This document shows positions 26,601 through 36,025 of a DNA stretch of 64,000 nucleotides, piece by piece. This DNA comes from Leptospira kanakyensis (lineage in GTDB: Bacteria > Spirochaetota > Leptospiria > Leptospirales > Leptospiraceae). A program made the translations under genes and the position numbers. The notes beneath the pieces are model-generated. The model did no database searches and was not told where the DNA came from. It saw nothing but the letters and a program-made list of their open reading frames with translations. Numbering within the stretch: position 1 is the stretch's first letter; each line of letters starts with the position of its first letter. Location of the stretch: NCBI RefSeq assembly GCF_004769235.1, contig NZ_RQFG01000010.1:278096-342095 (forward strand), written 5' to 3'.

Positions 26601-27221
26601 CTATCTCTGGTACAAAGAGAACAATAGCGATGACGGCAGGTGGAGGAAATGGCCAAATTTCAAGATTTGATTGAGTAATGACTGTTTTATGACACCATTT
26701 TTGGTGTAACGGTGCGCGGAAGTAATAGCAGGATACGGAAGCAAAACTGGCCACAATATTTTTCTAAACTTTAAACTTAATTCGGTGTCCTCAAATATTG
26801 CTTCAATACTTAAATCCGACTTCCACAACCTGCGATCAAAAAAAACACAATGATCAAGATAAACAATTCCTTTCCACTTCAAACGAATGAAGTTGGAATA
26901 CCATGAGATAAAACGCAAAAGAAAGTGGTTCTTGTCAAATTGATGGAAACATCCACCCCAAACCATTTCCCTACTCGAATCACAACTTAACTTGATTAGG
27001 TGATCAATTGCTTCTTTCGGAAGCCCAGTTCTTGGGTGATGAAACAGCACCACCTCACCTGTAGATCGATGAAAACCAATATTCAATCTTTCAGCCCTTG
27101 TAAATGCTTCTTTGGTGGATATTAAAATGATTTCAACTTGGGGATGTTTCCAATACACTTGGAGAGAATCCTGAAATAATGAATTTTCTCCGTTGTCTGT
27201 GGGGATGACGATACTTAACAT
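26601..27221 (-). CDS. Glycosyltransferase family 2-like protein
   Basis: 206 residues from ATG 27221; an upstream extension of the frame overlaps the thiolase gene and is not credible. It starts LSIVIPTDNGENS, has TRAERLNIGFHRSTGEVVLFHHPRT in the position of the nucleotide-sugar region, and GGCFHQFD followed by an EDTELSLKFRK motif, the acceptor-side ED pair of GT2 enzymes. It looks like the TIGR04283-type subgroup. No membrane anchor is obvious. Acceptor and sugar unknown. It follows the thiolase gene by 59 bases on the same strand. Confidence 0.8.
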   Translation of the reverse strand: MLSIVIPTDNGENSLFQDSLQVYWKHPQVEIILISTKEAFTRAERLNIGFHRSTGEVVLFHHPRTGLPKEAIDHLIKLSCDSSREMVWGGCFHQFDKNHFLLRFISWYSNFIRLKWKGIVYLDHCVFFDRRLWKSDLSIEAIFEDTELSLKFRKILWPVLLPYPAITSAHRYTKNGVIKQSLLNQILKFGHFLHLPSSLLFSLYQR

Positions 27222-27280
27222 CGAAACGATCCTTCTGGATTTAAGGTAAAAAAATCCAGAAGGTTGAATAGCATATTTTT

Positions 27281-28456
27281 TTAATACTCTGGATTCTCTA
27301 AAACCATTGCAATGCCTTGTCCACCACCAATACAAAGGGAAGCCACCCCATATCTCAATTTTTTTCTCCGCAGCGCATAAGCGAGTGTCAGTATCACACG
27401 TGTTCCGCTTGCTCCAAGTGGATGCCCGATAGCAATGGCTCCTCCATTTACATTTGTTTTTTCTGGATCTAAATTCAACTCTTGGATTACCGCTAGTGTT
27501 TGCGCTGCATAAGCTTCATTGATTTCATAGAGATCCACTTCTTCTATACGAAGCCCCGCATTTTGTAATGCCTTGGGGATGGCAAATACGGGTCCAAGGC
27601 CCATCATTTTTGGGTCGCAACCAACATTCGCATATCCTAATATTTTAGCGAGTGGCCGAATGTTTTTGGAACGAGACCATTCTTCAGAGCTTATCAATAA
27701 AGATGCCGCTCCATCATTGATCCCTGATGAATTTCCAGCTGTGACAGTTCCTTCTTTAGAAAAAGCAGTGGGAAGTTTTTGTAAACTTTCAACACAAGAT
27801 AACCCTCGGATCTGCTCATCTCTTTGAATGAGTGAAACATTTTTTCCTTTGCTCGGGATTGGAATCATTTCATCAGAAAAAATTCCATCCTCACTTGCCT
27901 TTTCGGCTCTGACTTGTGAGATAACAGCCCATTCATCTTGTTTAGACCTAGAAATTTTGAAATGGTTTGCAATGTTTTCTGCTGTCAAACCCATCGTCAG
28001 ATCTACATAACAATCAGTAAGACTTTGAGCCAAACGATCTTCCACAGGAGTATCACCATATTTATTCCCCCATCGAAGATTTTTCATAACAAAAGGGGCA
28101 TTACTCATAGATTCTGTTCCCCCAACAAGGATTAGGTTGTTTTCTCCTGAAAGAATTTTACGGGAACCGATGACTACACTTTCCATTCCCGATCCGCACA
28201 AACGATTCACGGTAAGCCCACTGGAACTTTCTTTAAGACCTGACTTTAGTCCAATATGCCTTGCTAAGTAAGCAGAATCTTTATTATCTTGAATTACATT
28301 CCCGTAAATCGATTCTTCAATTTCTTCCGGATCCAAACCCGTTTTACGAATTGTTTCTTTTGCGGTAATAACTCCGAGCTCAGAAGAACTGTAATCTTTC
28401 AGCCCTCCACCAAATTTTCCAAAGGGAGTTCTCACTCCTTCCAAAATGACTACCAT
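27281..28456 (-). CDS. Acetyl-CoA acetyltransferase (thiolase)
   Basis: 391 residues, normal for a thiolase. The active-site cysteine is C87 in NRLCGSGMESV; the second catalytic pair is in GGAIAIGHPLGASG (His) and SLCIGGGQG (Cys near 377). It condenses or cleaves acetyl-CoA units in fatty-acid or ketone metabolism. AAGGAGTT is the ribosome-binding site. A perfect 20-base palindrome lies 15 bases upstream of the start, matching a site before the neighbouring marR-like gene, so the thiolase is probably under control of that regulator. Confidence 0.95.
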   Translation of the reverse strand: MVVILEGVRTPFGKFGGGLKDYSSSELGVITAKETIRKTGLDPEEIEESIYGNVIQDNKDSAYLARHIGLKSGLKESSSGLTVNRLCGSGMESVVIGSRKILSGENNLILVGGTESMSNAPFVMKNLRWGNKYGDTPVEDRLAQSLTDCYVDLTMGLTAENIANHFKISRSKQDEWAVISQVRAEKASEDGIFSDEMIPIPSKGKNVSLIQRDEQIRGLSCVESLQKLPTAFSKEGTVTAGNSSGINDGAASLLISSEEWSRSKNIRPLAKILGYANVGCDPKMMGLGPVFAIPKALQNAGLRIEEVDLYEINEAYAAQTLAVIQELNLDPEKTNVNGGAIAIGHPLGASGTRVILTLAYALRRKKLRYGVASLCIGGGQGIAMVLENPEY

Positions 28457-28471
28457 ACTTAACTCCTTTTT

Positions 28472-28491
28472 TATAGTGTATATACACTATA
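28472..28491. promoter_or_regulatory. MarR-type operator before the thiolase gene
   Basis: Perfect 20-base palindrome, half-site TATAGTGTAT, 15 bases upstream of the thiolase start. A near copy lies at 29021-29040 before the regulator gene. Confidence 0.7.
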
Positions 28492-28527
28492 TACTCATAA
28501 TTTTCAAAAATCTATACAATCATTCTT

Positions 28528-28998
28528 CTAACTTTCTTCTGTTGGATCTATTTCTAAGACTGGGAGGTTTCTTAATTCGGCAAGAATTTTTAAAGTTTGT
28601 TTGAATTCTGATTTTCCGAGATTATCTGTAATTGTTTTTTGAGTTTGTTTCCAAAGTTCAACTGCTTTTGTTAGCGACAACTCACCTTTTTTTGTCAGTG
28701 AAATGTTACGTACATTGCCTATTTCTTTTTTTTCAATTTTGATCAAACCATCTCGATTCAAAATATCCAAACTTCTCTGTAGAGTTGTCCTATCAATATC
28801 CGTAAGACGTGCTAAATCGGTAATACTGGGTTCCGTTTCATATGCAATAGCAGCCAAAAGAGTAAACTGTGTGATTCGAAGACCAGAAGGTCTTAATGCT
28901 GAATCGTAATAATTAGTAATTAACCTGCTTGTGCGACGAAGGCTTAAATTTAGACAGGACGATCCAATATGTTTTAAGTCTTCTTGAGAAAATCTCAT
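28528..28998 (-). CDS. MarR-family transcriptional regulator
   Basis: 156 residues. The winged helix is visible in RITQFTLLAAIAYETEPSIT, LARLTDIDRTTLQRSLDIL and DGLIKIEKKE, then ISLTKKG. It lies upstream of and in the same direction as the thiolase gene, 71 bases apart. Sites with the sequence TATAGTGTATATACA precede both genes, implying autoregulation plus control of the thiolase. The inducer is not known; an acyl-CoA or fatty acid would be a reasonable guess. Confidence 0.92.
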   Translation of the reverse strand: MRFSQEDLKHIGSSCLNLSLRRTSRLITNYYDSALRPSGLRITQFTLLAAIAYETEPSITDLARLTDIDRTTLQRSLDILNRDGLIKIEKKEIGNVRNISLTKKGELSLTKAVELWKQTQKTITDNLGKSEFKQTLKILAELRNLPVLEIDPTEES

Positions 28999-29020
28999 TG
29001 TGGCCTACTTAATTCCAAAA

Positions 29021-29040
29021 TATAGTGTATATACATCATA
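29021..29040. promoter_or_regulatory. MarR-type autoregulatory site
   Basis: TATAGTGTATATACA followed by TCATA: the same site as 28472-28491, differing only near the right end. It is 22 bases upstream of the regulator start. Confidence 0.62.
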
Positions 29041-29123
29041 TTGTCAACCAGCTTTTAGAATTTCTGTCAAATCGTAAACAAACGGGGCAACTTGGGTATT
29101 GTTAGGGTTTGACACCATAGTTT

Positions 29124-29753
29124 TTATAAACTTTTCTTTCGAACCATCCACTCTGCTACCAAAAAGTTAATGAGCCAACCCGCTCCCATCATCAAATCTC
29201 TGGGAATTCCAGAAGGATCTCCTCCAACAAAAATAAACCAAGGTAAATGTGTAAATACTTGAGTTCCTGCACCCATACCTATGGCATAACCTCGAATCAT
29301 CCAATGGCTATGACGAACGACATTTTTTTGTCGAATTGACCTGTATCCCCAAATGATACAAAAGGCCATCCAAATTCCAACCACCAAACGAATGCTAAAT
29401 AACCAATCTCCATCAGTCGGAACTTTTGGATACATGATGGTTAACCACAATCCTGACAAAGCAGAGAAAAGCCCCAAACCCACAAGAACCTTACCTGTTC
29501 TACGGTGCCAAACTATATGTTTCTTACGAAAACCTGGTGCAAATTGAAAGGCACCCAATATACTAAAAACAATAACAGCAACAATATGAACGAATACCGG
29601 AATGGGATCATTGAAAAACCGCTGATTCTCTACAGTATAGTTTGCACCAGTAACTAGTTGGAGCAGACGAATGGCTCCGGCAATACTAGGAACCAAACTT
29701 AAAAACAGAAGGGAGCCGATGATCCAATAATCTTTTTTAGTATATTTTGGCAT
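29124..29753 (-). CDS. DUF2306 membrane protein
   Basis: 209 residues with about six hydrophobic segments. The family marks HRRTGKVLVGLGLFSALSG and RHSHWMIRGYAIGMG are clear, with conserved histidines in membrane-facing positions that could bind haem or a metal. Function unknown. Single gene. Confidence 0.8.
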   Translation of the reverse strand: MPKYTKKDYWIIGSLLFLSLVPSIAGAIRLLQLVTGANYTVENQRFFNDPIPVFVHIVAVIVFSILGAFQFAPGFRKKHIVWHRRTGKVLVGLGLFSALSGLWLTIMYPKVPTDGDWLFSIRLVVGIWMAFCIIWGYRSIRQKNVVRHSHWMIRGYAIGMGAGTQVFTHLPWFIFVGGDPSGIPRDLMMGAGWLINFLVAEWMVRKKSL

Positions 29754-29863
29754 AAGGAAATCTGGTTTATCAAAGAGTTACAATCGAGTTAAGGCAAGAA
29801 AAAAAATATAAATGAGTTTGCAATTTCCCTCGAATATTCATATGGTCGATTCAATTCTCATAA

Positions 29864-30454
29864 ATGTCACAATTCAAATACCTAACAATTGTTTTCTGTT
29901 TTTTTAACGTCCTCACCTGCAGGTCAACTAATCATTATATTTTAAATCGAGGGATAGATTTATCTGACTCTTTTACTTTGGGAGTAGAAACAAATCATTA
30001 TGGTGCTGGAGTTTGGATTTGGTGTTTGGGTGGAGGCATTCATATCAACCAAAACGCAAAAGGAATTGGGATGCGTAACGGACAACTTGGTTTATACAAA
30101 GCAGGTGGTGTTGACGATATCGGCATTTTGGGTGGCCAAACAAACAGATCCTTTACAAACCAAATGGGAAATTCATTTTTAATGATCAACTCAAACCAAC
30201 ATAGACCTATTTATCCTGATTCAAAAAGAAACCGTCAGAAATCTTATGATGCATCCAACGTGTTGATGTTAGTATTTTTTTCGGATAAAAAAAATAGTTC
30301 CGGTAAAAAACACTGCAACCAACCAGTAAGTGTCGAAGTATCCTTAGGTTTATTTCTTGGAGTTCGAGCCGGCTTTAATTTTAGTGAATTTGCAGACTTC
30401 TTATTAGGATTTACTACTTATGATTTTATGGAAGACGATGTAACAATCGAATAA
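29864..30454 (+). CDS. Hypothetical lipoprotein
   Basis: 196 residues. The signal peptide ends at a lipobox VLTC. The core carries NRGIDLSDSFTLGVE, repeated GAG/GGG turns and a C-terminal GLFLGVRAGFNFSEFADFLL followed by GFTTYDFMEDD. I recall this last pattern from lipoproteins of spirochaetes and planctomycetes, but no function is attached to it. Probably outer-membrane anchored. Confidence 0.7.
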   Translation: MSQFKYLTIVFCFFNVLTCRSTNHYILNRGIDLSDSFTLGVETNHYGAGVWIWCLGGGIHINQNAKGIGMRNGQLGLYKAGGVDDIGILGGQTNRSFTNQMGNSFLMINSNQHRPIYPDSKRNRQKSYDASNVLMLVFFSDKKNSSGKKHCNQPVSVEVSLGLFLGVRAGFNFSEFADFLLGFTTYDFMEDDVTIE

Positions 30455-30503
30455 ATAATACCAATATTTATTTCTAACTGACTAAAAAGGAAAAAAGAAA
30501 AAA

Positions 30504-30743
30504 TCATTTCTTCATCGTTTGCGATTTTACCTCTTCCAAAATCTCTTGGTAAACACTCATACCTAAGTTGTATTCAATATCAGATTTTCCTTTTCCTGTA
30601 ATAAATTCTGCAAAAGTCCAATCATAACGGTTGGGATCTTTTCCTGAATCAAACCAATCTTTAAAGATAACGTTGTTTCCTTCTAAAATCACCTCCACCA
30701 AATGATAGGGTTCCGAATTTTTCCAATACCTTCTTTCTGTCAT
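30504..30743 (-). CDS. Small hypothetical protein
   Basis: 79 residues from ATG 30743; two upstream in-frame codons (GTG, TTG) are alternatives. The composition is ordinary for a soluble protein (RYWKNSEPYHLVEVILEGNN, then DWTFAEFITGKGKSD). No family recognised. It stands between a lipoprotein and a hydrolase with its own orientation. Confidence 0.55.
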   Translation of the reverse strand: MTERRYWKNSEPYHLVEVILEGNNVIFKDWFDSGKDPNRYDWTFAEFITGKGKSDIEYNLGMSVYQEILEEVKSQTMKK

Positions 30744-30869
30744 CACCAAGCCAAACCTTTACTATAGATTCATATCAATAAAAATTTCTTTCATCTTTTT
30801 CTGTAAAAAACAAGAAATATAGATACATCATTGACAAGGTGTTTATGATTCTATAAATACTAGGATCTT

Positions 30870-31745
30870 ATGAAAAAGAAAACCTTACTCATTGTAGTTG
30901 CCGTTATGACATTTCTTTTTGCAACCATTACTTATTTATTTTCGCCTAGTGATGACAGTTCATTTTCAAAAGTAATTTCACGAGACGGAACCACAATTGC
31001 TTATGATAAAATTGGATCCGGTCCACCCCTCATTTTTGTTACTGGTGCCATTTGTCACAGAAAGTTCCAACCAATCATTGATGATGCCAATACTCTAAGT
31101 CAAAATTTTACCGTTTATAACTACGATAGACGCGGGCGTGGTGATAGCGGAGATAAAGAAATTTATTCAGTCCAATCAGAAGTAGAAGACATCGAAGCAC
31201 TGATAAATTCTGCAGGTGGTTCTGCATATATTTATGGTCATTCTTCAGGTGCGGTATTGGCTTTGGAAACGGCTTTGGCCTTACCTAACAAAGTTAAAAA
31301 AGTTTTTATTTACGACCCACCTTACGTTTCTAACGAAAAAGAACGGAACGAATACCAACTTACAAAAGAAAAAATCAAATTTCTACTGAGCGATAAAAAA
31401 TATTCAGACGCCATTGATGAATTTCTTGTTTCCATTGGTATGCCAAAAATATTTACATACGTTTTACCATTAACACCAGGTTGGAAACGAACCGTTCAAC
31501 TTGCACCCACCCTTCTTTATGATATCACTCTCACTGAAAATTTGCCTCCCATTGAAAGACTATCAAAGATAAAAACACCAGTTTGTATTGCTTATGGTGA
31601 AGAGAGTCCGGAAGAAATTAAAAGAGTGACGAATATCCTTGCAAAGAACATACAAAATTCTGAATTACAGACAATATTAAAACAAGATCATTCAGTAGAT
31701 ACAAAGATCCTTCTACCGAAGATGATTCAATTTTTTAATGAATGA
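30870..31745 (+). CDS. Alpha/beta hydrolase with N-terminal membrane anchor
   Basis: 291 residues. An N-terminal hydrophobic helix (about 5-24) anchors or exports it. The nucleophile elbow is YGHSSG with S125, preceded by YNYDRRGRGDSGD; the acid and histidine are likely in AYGEESP and KQDHSVD. The natural substrate is not evident. Confidence 0.82.
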   Translation: MKKKTLLIVVAVMTFLFATITYLFSPSDDSSFSKVISRDGTTIAYDKIGSGPPLIFVTGAICHRKFQPIIDDANTLSQNFTVYNYDRRGRGDSGDKEIYSVQSEVEDIEALINSAGGSAYIYGHSSGAVLALETALALPNKVKKVFIYDPPYVSNEKERNEYQLTKEKIKFLLSDKKYSDAIDEFLVSIGMPKIFTYVLPLTPGWKRTVQLAPTLLYDITLTENLPPIERLSKIKTPVCIAYGEESPEEIKRVTNILAKNIQNSELQTILKQDHSVDTKILLPKMIQFFNE

Positions 31746-31836
31746 AAATCAAAAAAATAAAAACATCGAATTAGAATTACCTTGCAATTTTCGTCTCAAT
31801 AAAAACCAATCACTTCCATAAGAAGGTTAATTTCGA

Positions 31837-32229
31837 ATGATCATATTTCAATGCCCTACCGCTGTGACAGAATACTTAGAAGATAAAAAGATCGTTGTTC
31901 TCACGCAAAATGGAAAAAATACAGGGGCGAATTTAAAAGATAGTTTGAACAAAGGTGTGGAAGCACTCATTCAAAACAAAGCAGTTAAGTGGTTGTCCGA
32001 CAATCGTAATATGGGCACTCATACAGCAGAAGATGTAGAATGGTTGAACAACGACTGGACTCCTCGGGCCATCAAAGCCGGTTGGAAAAAATGGGCTCTC
32101 ATCCAACCTCAATCAGCATTGTCAGCAATGTCCGAAAAGAACTTAGTAGATTTTTTTGCTACAAATGGAATCGAAGTCAAAATTTTTGAATCACCTGAAG
32201 AAGGGTACAAATGGTTGGATTCAGTTTAG
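31837..32229 (+). CDS. STAS/SpoIIAA-like domain protein
   Basis: 130 residues. The pattern of an alpha/beta sandwich with KIVVLTQNGKNTG, ALIQNKAVKWLSDNRNMG, WALIQPQSALSAMS and a final EGYKWLD resembles SpoIIAA-like (STAS-related) proteins often found beside signalling genes. It lies 9 bases before the chemotaxis-type gene and is likely co-transcribed with it. Partner unknown. Confidence 0.7.
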   Translation: MIIFQCPTAVTEYLEDKKIVVLTQNGKNTGANLKDSLNKGVEALIQNKAVKWLSDNRNMGTHTAEDVEWLNNDWTPRAIKAGWKKWALIQPQSALSAMSEKNLVDFFATNGIEVKIFESPEEGYKWLDSV

Positions 32230-32238
32230 ATTCCATTC

Positions 32239-33504
32239 ATGAAACATAGTAAAACAACTCAATACATAGTTTTATCGTTAACACTGCTCACTACACAACT
32301 CGGATCATTGACATACCAACTCTTTGGTATCTCTGATCCAAGTTGGATCATGGTTATTTTGTTGGTGGCTGGACTTGTTTTTTCTGTAGTAACAGTGATG
32401 TTTGCTTTATTGCAAATAAAGAAATATAAAAAACAATTTTTAATTATCAAAAAAACTATTTCAGCTGCCATCAACGGCAATTTACACGTTGAGCCTACTC
32501 TTAAATCGAACTTAAAAAAACGCAACGAAGTCGATGCGATTCTAATTTCTTTATTTGAATTATTACATATTTTTCAAGACATCATTTCACTTCTAAAAGA
32601 TGCAACAATAGGTCTATCATCATCTGTTGATAATGCAAAGCTTGCAGATGATTCTTTTCATTCTAGTTTACATAGACAAAAAGATTATTCACAAAACTTA
32701 GAAGCAACGGTCCGCAAGATGACTGACAATATGACAAATATTGAAAATGCATCATCAAACAATTATTCAACTTTGATTCGTGTTTCCGAAAGTATTAAAC
32801 TTTTGTCAGATCATATCAATGAATCAGAAGAGAACAGTAACCTCTCAAAAAAGTTAACCTTTGGCATTTCGGAAAAAATTCAAAAAGGGAATAAAGCGAT
32901 GGAGGAAATGGCAACTGTCATTGAAAACATTGCAACGAGTTCTGGGAAAATAGAAGGTATGGTCATTGTGATCAAAGAAATCTCAGAACGTGTGAATTTA
33001 CTGGCATTAAACGCTTCGATTGAAGCTGCACGTGCTGGAGAGTATGGAAGTGGATTTGCTGTTGTTGCACAAGAAGTGTCTAAACTAGCAACTCAGACCT
33101 CCAATAGTATCAAAGAAATTGATGCGAATGTAAAACGGAACAAAGAAGAAGTTACACTCAATCGTCAAAAAATCAACGAAACAAACCAATTATACAAAGA
33201 AATCATCAGCGAAGTAAAACAAATTTTCGAGAAAATAGATTTCATTTCTGAATCAGCAACAAACCAAATGCAAATCAAAGAAAAGTTATTATTTGATTCA
33301 GAACAACTTTCTCAGATGTTAGCAGAGATCAAACAAAACATAGGTGATCAAAACAATTCACAAAAATTGATTTCCGATGTTGCTCACGCAATGGACTCAA
33401 GTGTCAACGCAACATTTTCAGAGGGAGAAAATCTTTCTAAACTTTTAGAAAAAATAAAATCCACCAGTGATGATATTGGCGGAGTCATTTTATTATTTAA
33501 GTAA
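32239..33504 (+). CDS. Methyl-accepting chemotaxis-type protein without a periplasmic sensor domain
   Basis: 421 residues. Two adjacent transmembrane helices (about 10-28 and 37-58) leave almost no periplasmic loop, and no ligand domain is present. The long coiled coil has the conserved hairpin tip [20 protein letters not shown] followed by [15 protein letters not shown]. It should signal to CheA/CheW; the sensor input could be the co-transcribed STAS-like protein. No CheR-binding pentapeptide is seen at the C-terminus. Confidence 0.9.
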   Translation: MKHSKTTQYIVLSLTLLTTQLGSLTYQLFGISDPSWIMVILLVAGLVFSVVTVMFALLQIKKYKKQFLIIKKTISAAINGNLHVEPTLKSNLKKRNEVDAILISLFELLHIFQDIISLLKDATIGLSSSVDNAKLADDSFHSSLHRQKDYSQNLEATVRKMTDNMTNIENASSNNYSTLIRVSESIKLLSDHINESEENSNLSKKLTFGISEKIQKGNKAMEEMATVIENIATSSGKIEGMVIVIKEISERVNLLALNASIEAARAGEYGSGFAVVAQEVSKLATQTSNSIKEIDANVKRNKEEVTLNRQKINETNQLYKEIISEVKQIFEKIDFISESATNQMQIKEKLLFDSEQLSQMLAEIKQNIGDQNNSQKLISDVAHAMDSSVNATFSEGENLSKLLEKIKSTSDDIGGVILLFK

Positions 33505-33582
33505 AAACATAAATAGAGAAAAGAAAAATAACATCTGTTTGTTTGATTACAACAGATAAAGTTTTCCCATTTAAACTCTATT

Positions 33583-35963
33583 ACCGAACTTTGTTCGCAT
33601 ATCATGGATTCAAATTTATTGCATAGCTCTTGAAAATAAATTGACAATTTTGCCATTTTTAGTCAATAAATTAGTTCTTGTACTAAGAAGGATGCAAAAA
33701 AAGGCACATCATTGCATTTATTACAGCGATACCACTACAGAAGTGTATTTTCTGATTGCAGATACTGAAGGTCTATGGTGTTCTTCCTTTTACACTTTTT
33801 CGCCACAACGATGGAATGAATTAAATGGAAACGAACGAGTTTAGGCCGGAAAAGAATTCCCAAAACAAACCAGATTTTATTTCTAATTTCCAAAGTATCT
33901 TTCAATCCCTTCCTGAACTCTATATGCTCTTAGATTTAGATTTTCATATCATCGACATTAGCGATGCTTATGCGAAAGCCACACTGATTGAAAGAGAAAA
34001 AGTAATCGGTCATCACATTTTTGAAATATTTCCTGACAACCCAGATGACAAAAATGCGGATGGAGTCAAACAACTTAAACTTTCTTTACTACAAGTGCTG
34101 AACTACAAAGTGACGAGCACAATGACAATGCAAAAGTATGACATTTCCAAACCAGATGGAAGTGGATTCGAAGTAAGGTATTGGAGTCCTAGAAACTCAC
34201 CCGTATTTGATAAAGAAGGAAACTTAATCTGTATTGTCCACCGCGTAGAGGATGTTACTGAATTTGTTTATCTAAAACAACAAAAATTAGAACAATCGGA
34301 AGTCACAGAAGAAATGACGGAACGGATTGCCAAAATGGAATCCGAAGTTCTGACCCGCGCTAAAGAAGTTATCGAAAAAAACGAAGCTTTATTAAATAGC
34401 GAACAAAACTTATCCATCACCTTAAGTTCCATTGGTGATGCCGTTCTTGCTACTGATGAAAAGGGAATCATCAATCGTTTGAATCCAGTAGCAGAAGGTT
34501 TAACGGGATGGAGTGAAAGTGAAGCCATTGGCCACAATGTCAGTGAAGTTTTGAAATTGGTTTCTGCAAAAACCGATTTACCAAAAGAAATTCCTATCTT
34601 TGAAGTTTTAACAACGGGAAAGGCAAAAGGAAATAGTTTAGATGGAATTTTAATCCATCGGAATGGCAGAAGGATCAATATTTCAGACAACTGTGCACCG
34701 ATCCGAAACAAAGCCGGCAAAATCATTGGATCCATTTTGGTATTTCGTGATATATCAGAAGAGTTTGCTGCCAAAACATTTTTAGAAAAAGCAAAAGAAA
34801 ACGCTGAACTAGCAAACAAAGCTAAGGATTCTTTCCTTGCTACAATGAGTCACGAAATTCGTACACCACTCAGTGGGTTGTTAGGGATGTTAGAGTTACT
34901 TTTTCAAACCCCACTCAGTGAAGACCAACAAAGTTTGGTTAAAAATGCTTTGGGATCAGGCAATAGTTTATTACGAATTCTCAGTGACATTCTCGATTTG
35001 TCAAAAATTGAAGAAGGTAAATTAGAATTATCACTACAACCAACATCCATCCAGCAACTCCTCTCTGAAGTTGTCACAACGTATTTACAAATTGCCAGTG
35101 CAAAAGGTTTAACTTTATCATTTAGCGTTGATGAAAATATTCTAGGCGCACATATTATGGATCCTTTGAGGCTTTCACAAATCATAAACAACTTTGTTAG
35201 TAACGGAATTAAATTTACTTCCAAAGGTAATATCAAAGTTTCCGCTAACCTTGTTAAAAATCTTGCCAATGAACAACAAATTCGATTTTCAGTGACTGAT
35301 ACAGGCATTGGTCTTAGTAAAAAAAACCAAGCAAAACTGTTCCAAACATATACTCAAGCCACTGCAGATACCGCGAGGTTGTATGGTGGCACTGGCCTTG
35401 GTCTTGCAATCTGCCAACGTTTGAGTGATTTAATGGATGGCAATATAACAATCGATAGTGCACCTGGCATTGGTTCTACATTTAGTATCACATTGTCTCT
35501 TCCAACAGCTGATCTTGATCTCAATCATCTAAGCCCTATCACAAAAGAAGAAGGAATCATCGAACCTATTGCCAATTCCCAATCCTATATCCCTAAAATT
35601 TTAGCAGTAGATGACAATTCAGTGAATTTAGAACTTTTAGCACGCCAACTGCAAATCTTAGGTCTTCAAGTAGATAGGGCAGACGATGGAGAAAAAGCAC
35701 TTTCGTTATGGTTATCAAATAGATATGACCTCATCATTACCGATTGTCATATGCCAATCAAAGATGGGTATATGTTAACAAAAGAAATTAGAAACATTGA
35801 AACTTTTAGTTACCAAAAACGAATTCCTATTATAGGTTATACTGCCAATGCTTTAAGCGAAGAAAAGGAACACTGCCTTTCCGTTGGGATGGATGAATTA
35901 TTAATCAAACCGGCTCGTTTAACAAACCTTAGAAAAACTCTTCTCAAATGGTTGCCAACAATC
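33583..35963 (+). repeat. Tandem duplication, left unit (promoter region plus kinase)
   Basis: From ACCGAACTTTGTTCG at 33583 the DNA resembles that from 36026, offset by about 2,445 bases. Similarity runs through the upstream region (TTTATTGCATAG, then a diverged part) and through the kinase up to codon 713, where the left copy diverges. Confidence 0.88.
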
Positions 35964-35987
35964 ATTCCAGCTCCTAATAAGACCTAA
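33825..35987 (+). CDS. Hybrid histidine kinase, duplicate lacking Hpt
   Basis: 720 residues, soluble. Domains: PAS about 22-150 (LPELYMLLDLDFHIIDISDAY), a coiled coil to 195, a second PAS about 196-315, HisKA with phosphoacceptor H343 in MSHEIRTPLS, an ATPase domain (IINNFVSNGIKF, DTGIGLS, GGTGLGLAIC) and a receiver from about 590 with D640 in IITDCHMP. It ends at 720, exactly where the downstream paralogue continues into an Hpt domain. It must therefore pass phosphate to another Hpt protein, possibly that of its twin. Confidence 0.93.
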   Translation: METNEFRPEKNSQNKPDFISNFQSIFQSLPELYMLLDLDFHIIDISDAYAKATLIEREKVIGHHIFEIFPDNPDDKNADGVKQLKLSLLQVLNYKVTSTMTMQKYDISKPDGSGFEVRYWSPRNSPVFDKEGNLICIVHRVEDVTEFVYLKQQKLEQSEVTEEMTERIAKMESEVLTRAKEVIEKNEALLNSEQNLSITLSSIGDAVLATDEKGIINRLNPVAEGLTGWSESEAIGHNVSEVLKLVSAKTDLPKEIPIFEVLTTGKAKGNSLDGILIHRNGRRINISDNCAPIRNKAGKIIGSILVFRDISEEFAAKTFLEKAKENAELANKAKDSFLATMSHEIRTPLSGLLGMLELLFQTPLSEDQQSLVKNALGSGNSLLRILSDILDLSKIEEGKLELSLQPTSIQQLLSEVVTTYLQIASAKGLTLSFSVDENILGAHIMDPLRLSQIINNFVSNGIKFTSKGNIKVSANLVKNLANEQQIRFSVTDTGIGLSKKNQAKLFQTYTQATADTARLYGGTGLGLAICQRLSDLMDGNITIDSAPGIGSTFSITLSLPTADLDLNHLSPITKEEGIIEPIANSQSYIPKILAVDDNSVNLELLARQLQILGLQVDRADDGEKALSLWLSNRYDLIITDCHMPIKDGYMLTKEIRNIETFSYQKRIPIIGYTANALSEEKEHCLSVGMDELLIKPARLTNLRKTLLKWLPTIIPAPNKT

Positions 35988-36025
35988 CTTCCAAAAACCA
36001 TAAATTCTGTATCTCACCTACCATC

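Noticed and set aside
27222..27335. N-terminal extension of the glycosyltransferase frame into the thiolase gene
   Set aside because: The family pattern begins at MLSIVIPTDNG (27221); the extension overlaps the thiolase C-terminus.
33641..33844. 67-codon frame just before the first hybrid kinase
   Set aside because: It lies in the duplicated upstream region, and the matching place before the second kinase (36070-36290) does not keep the frame open.
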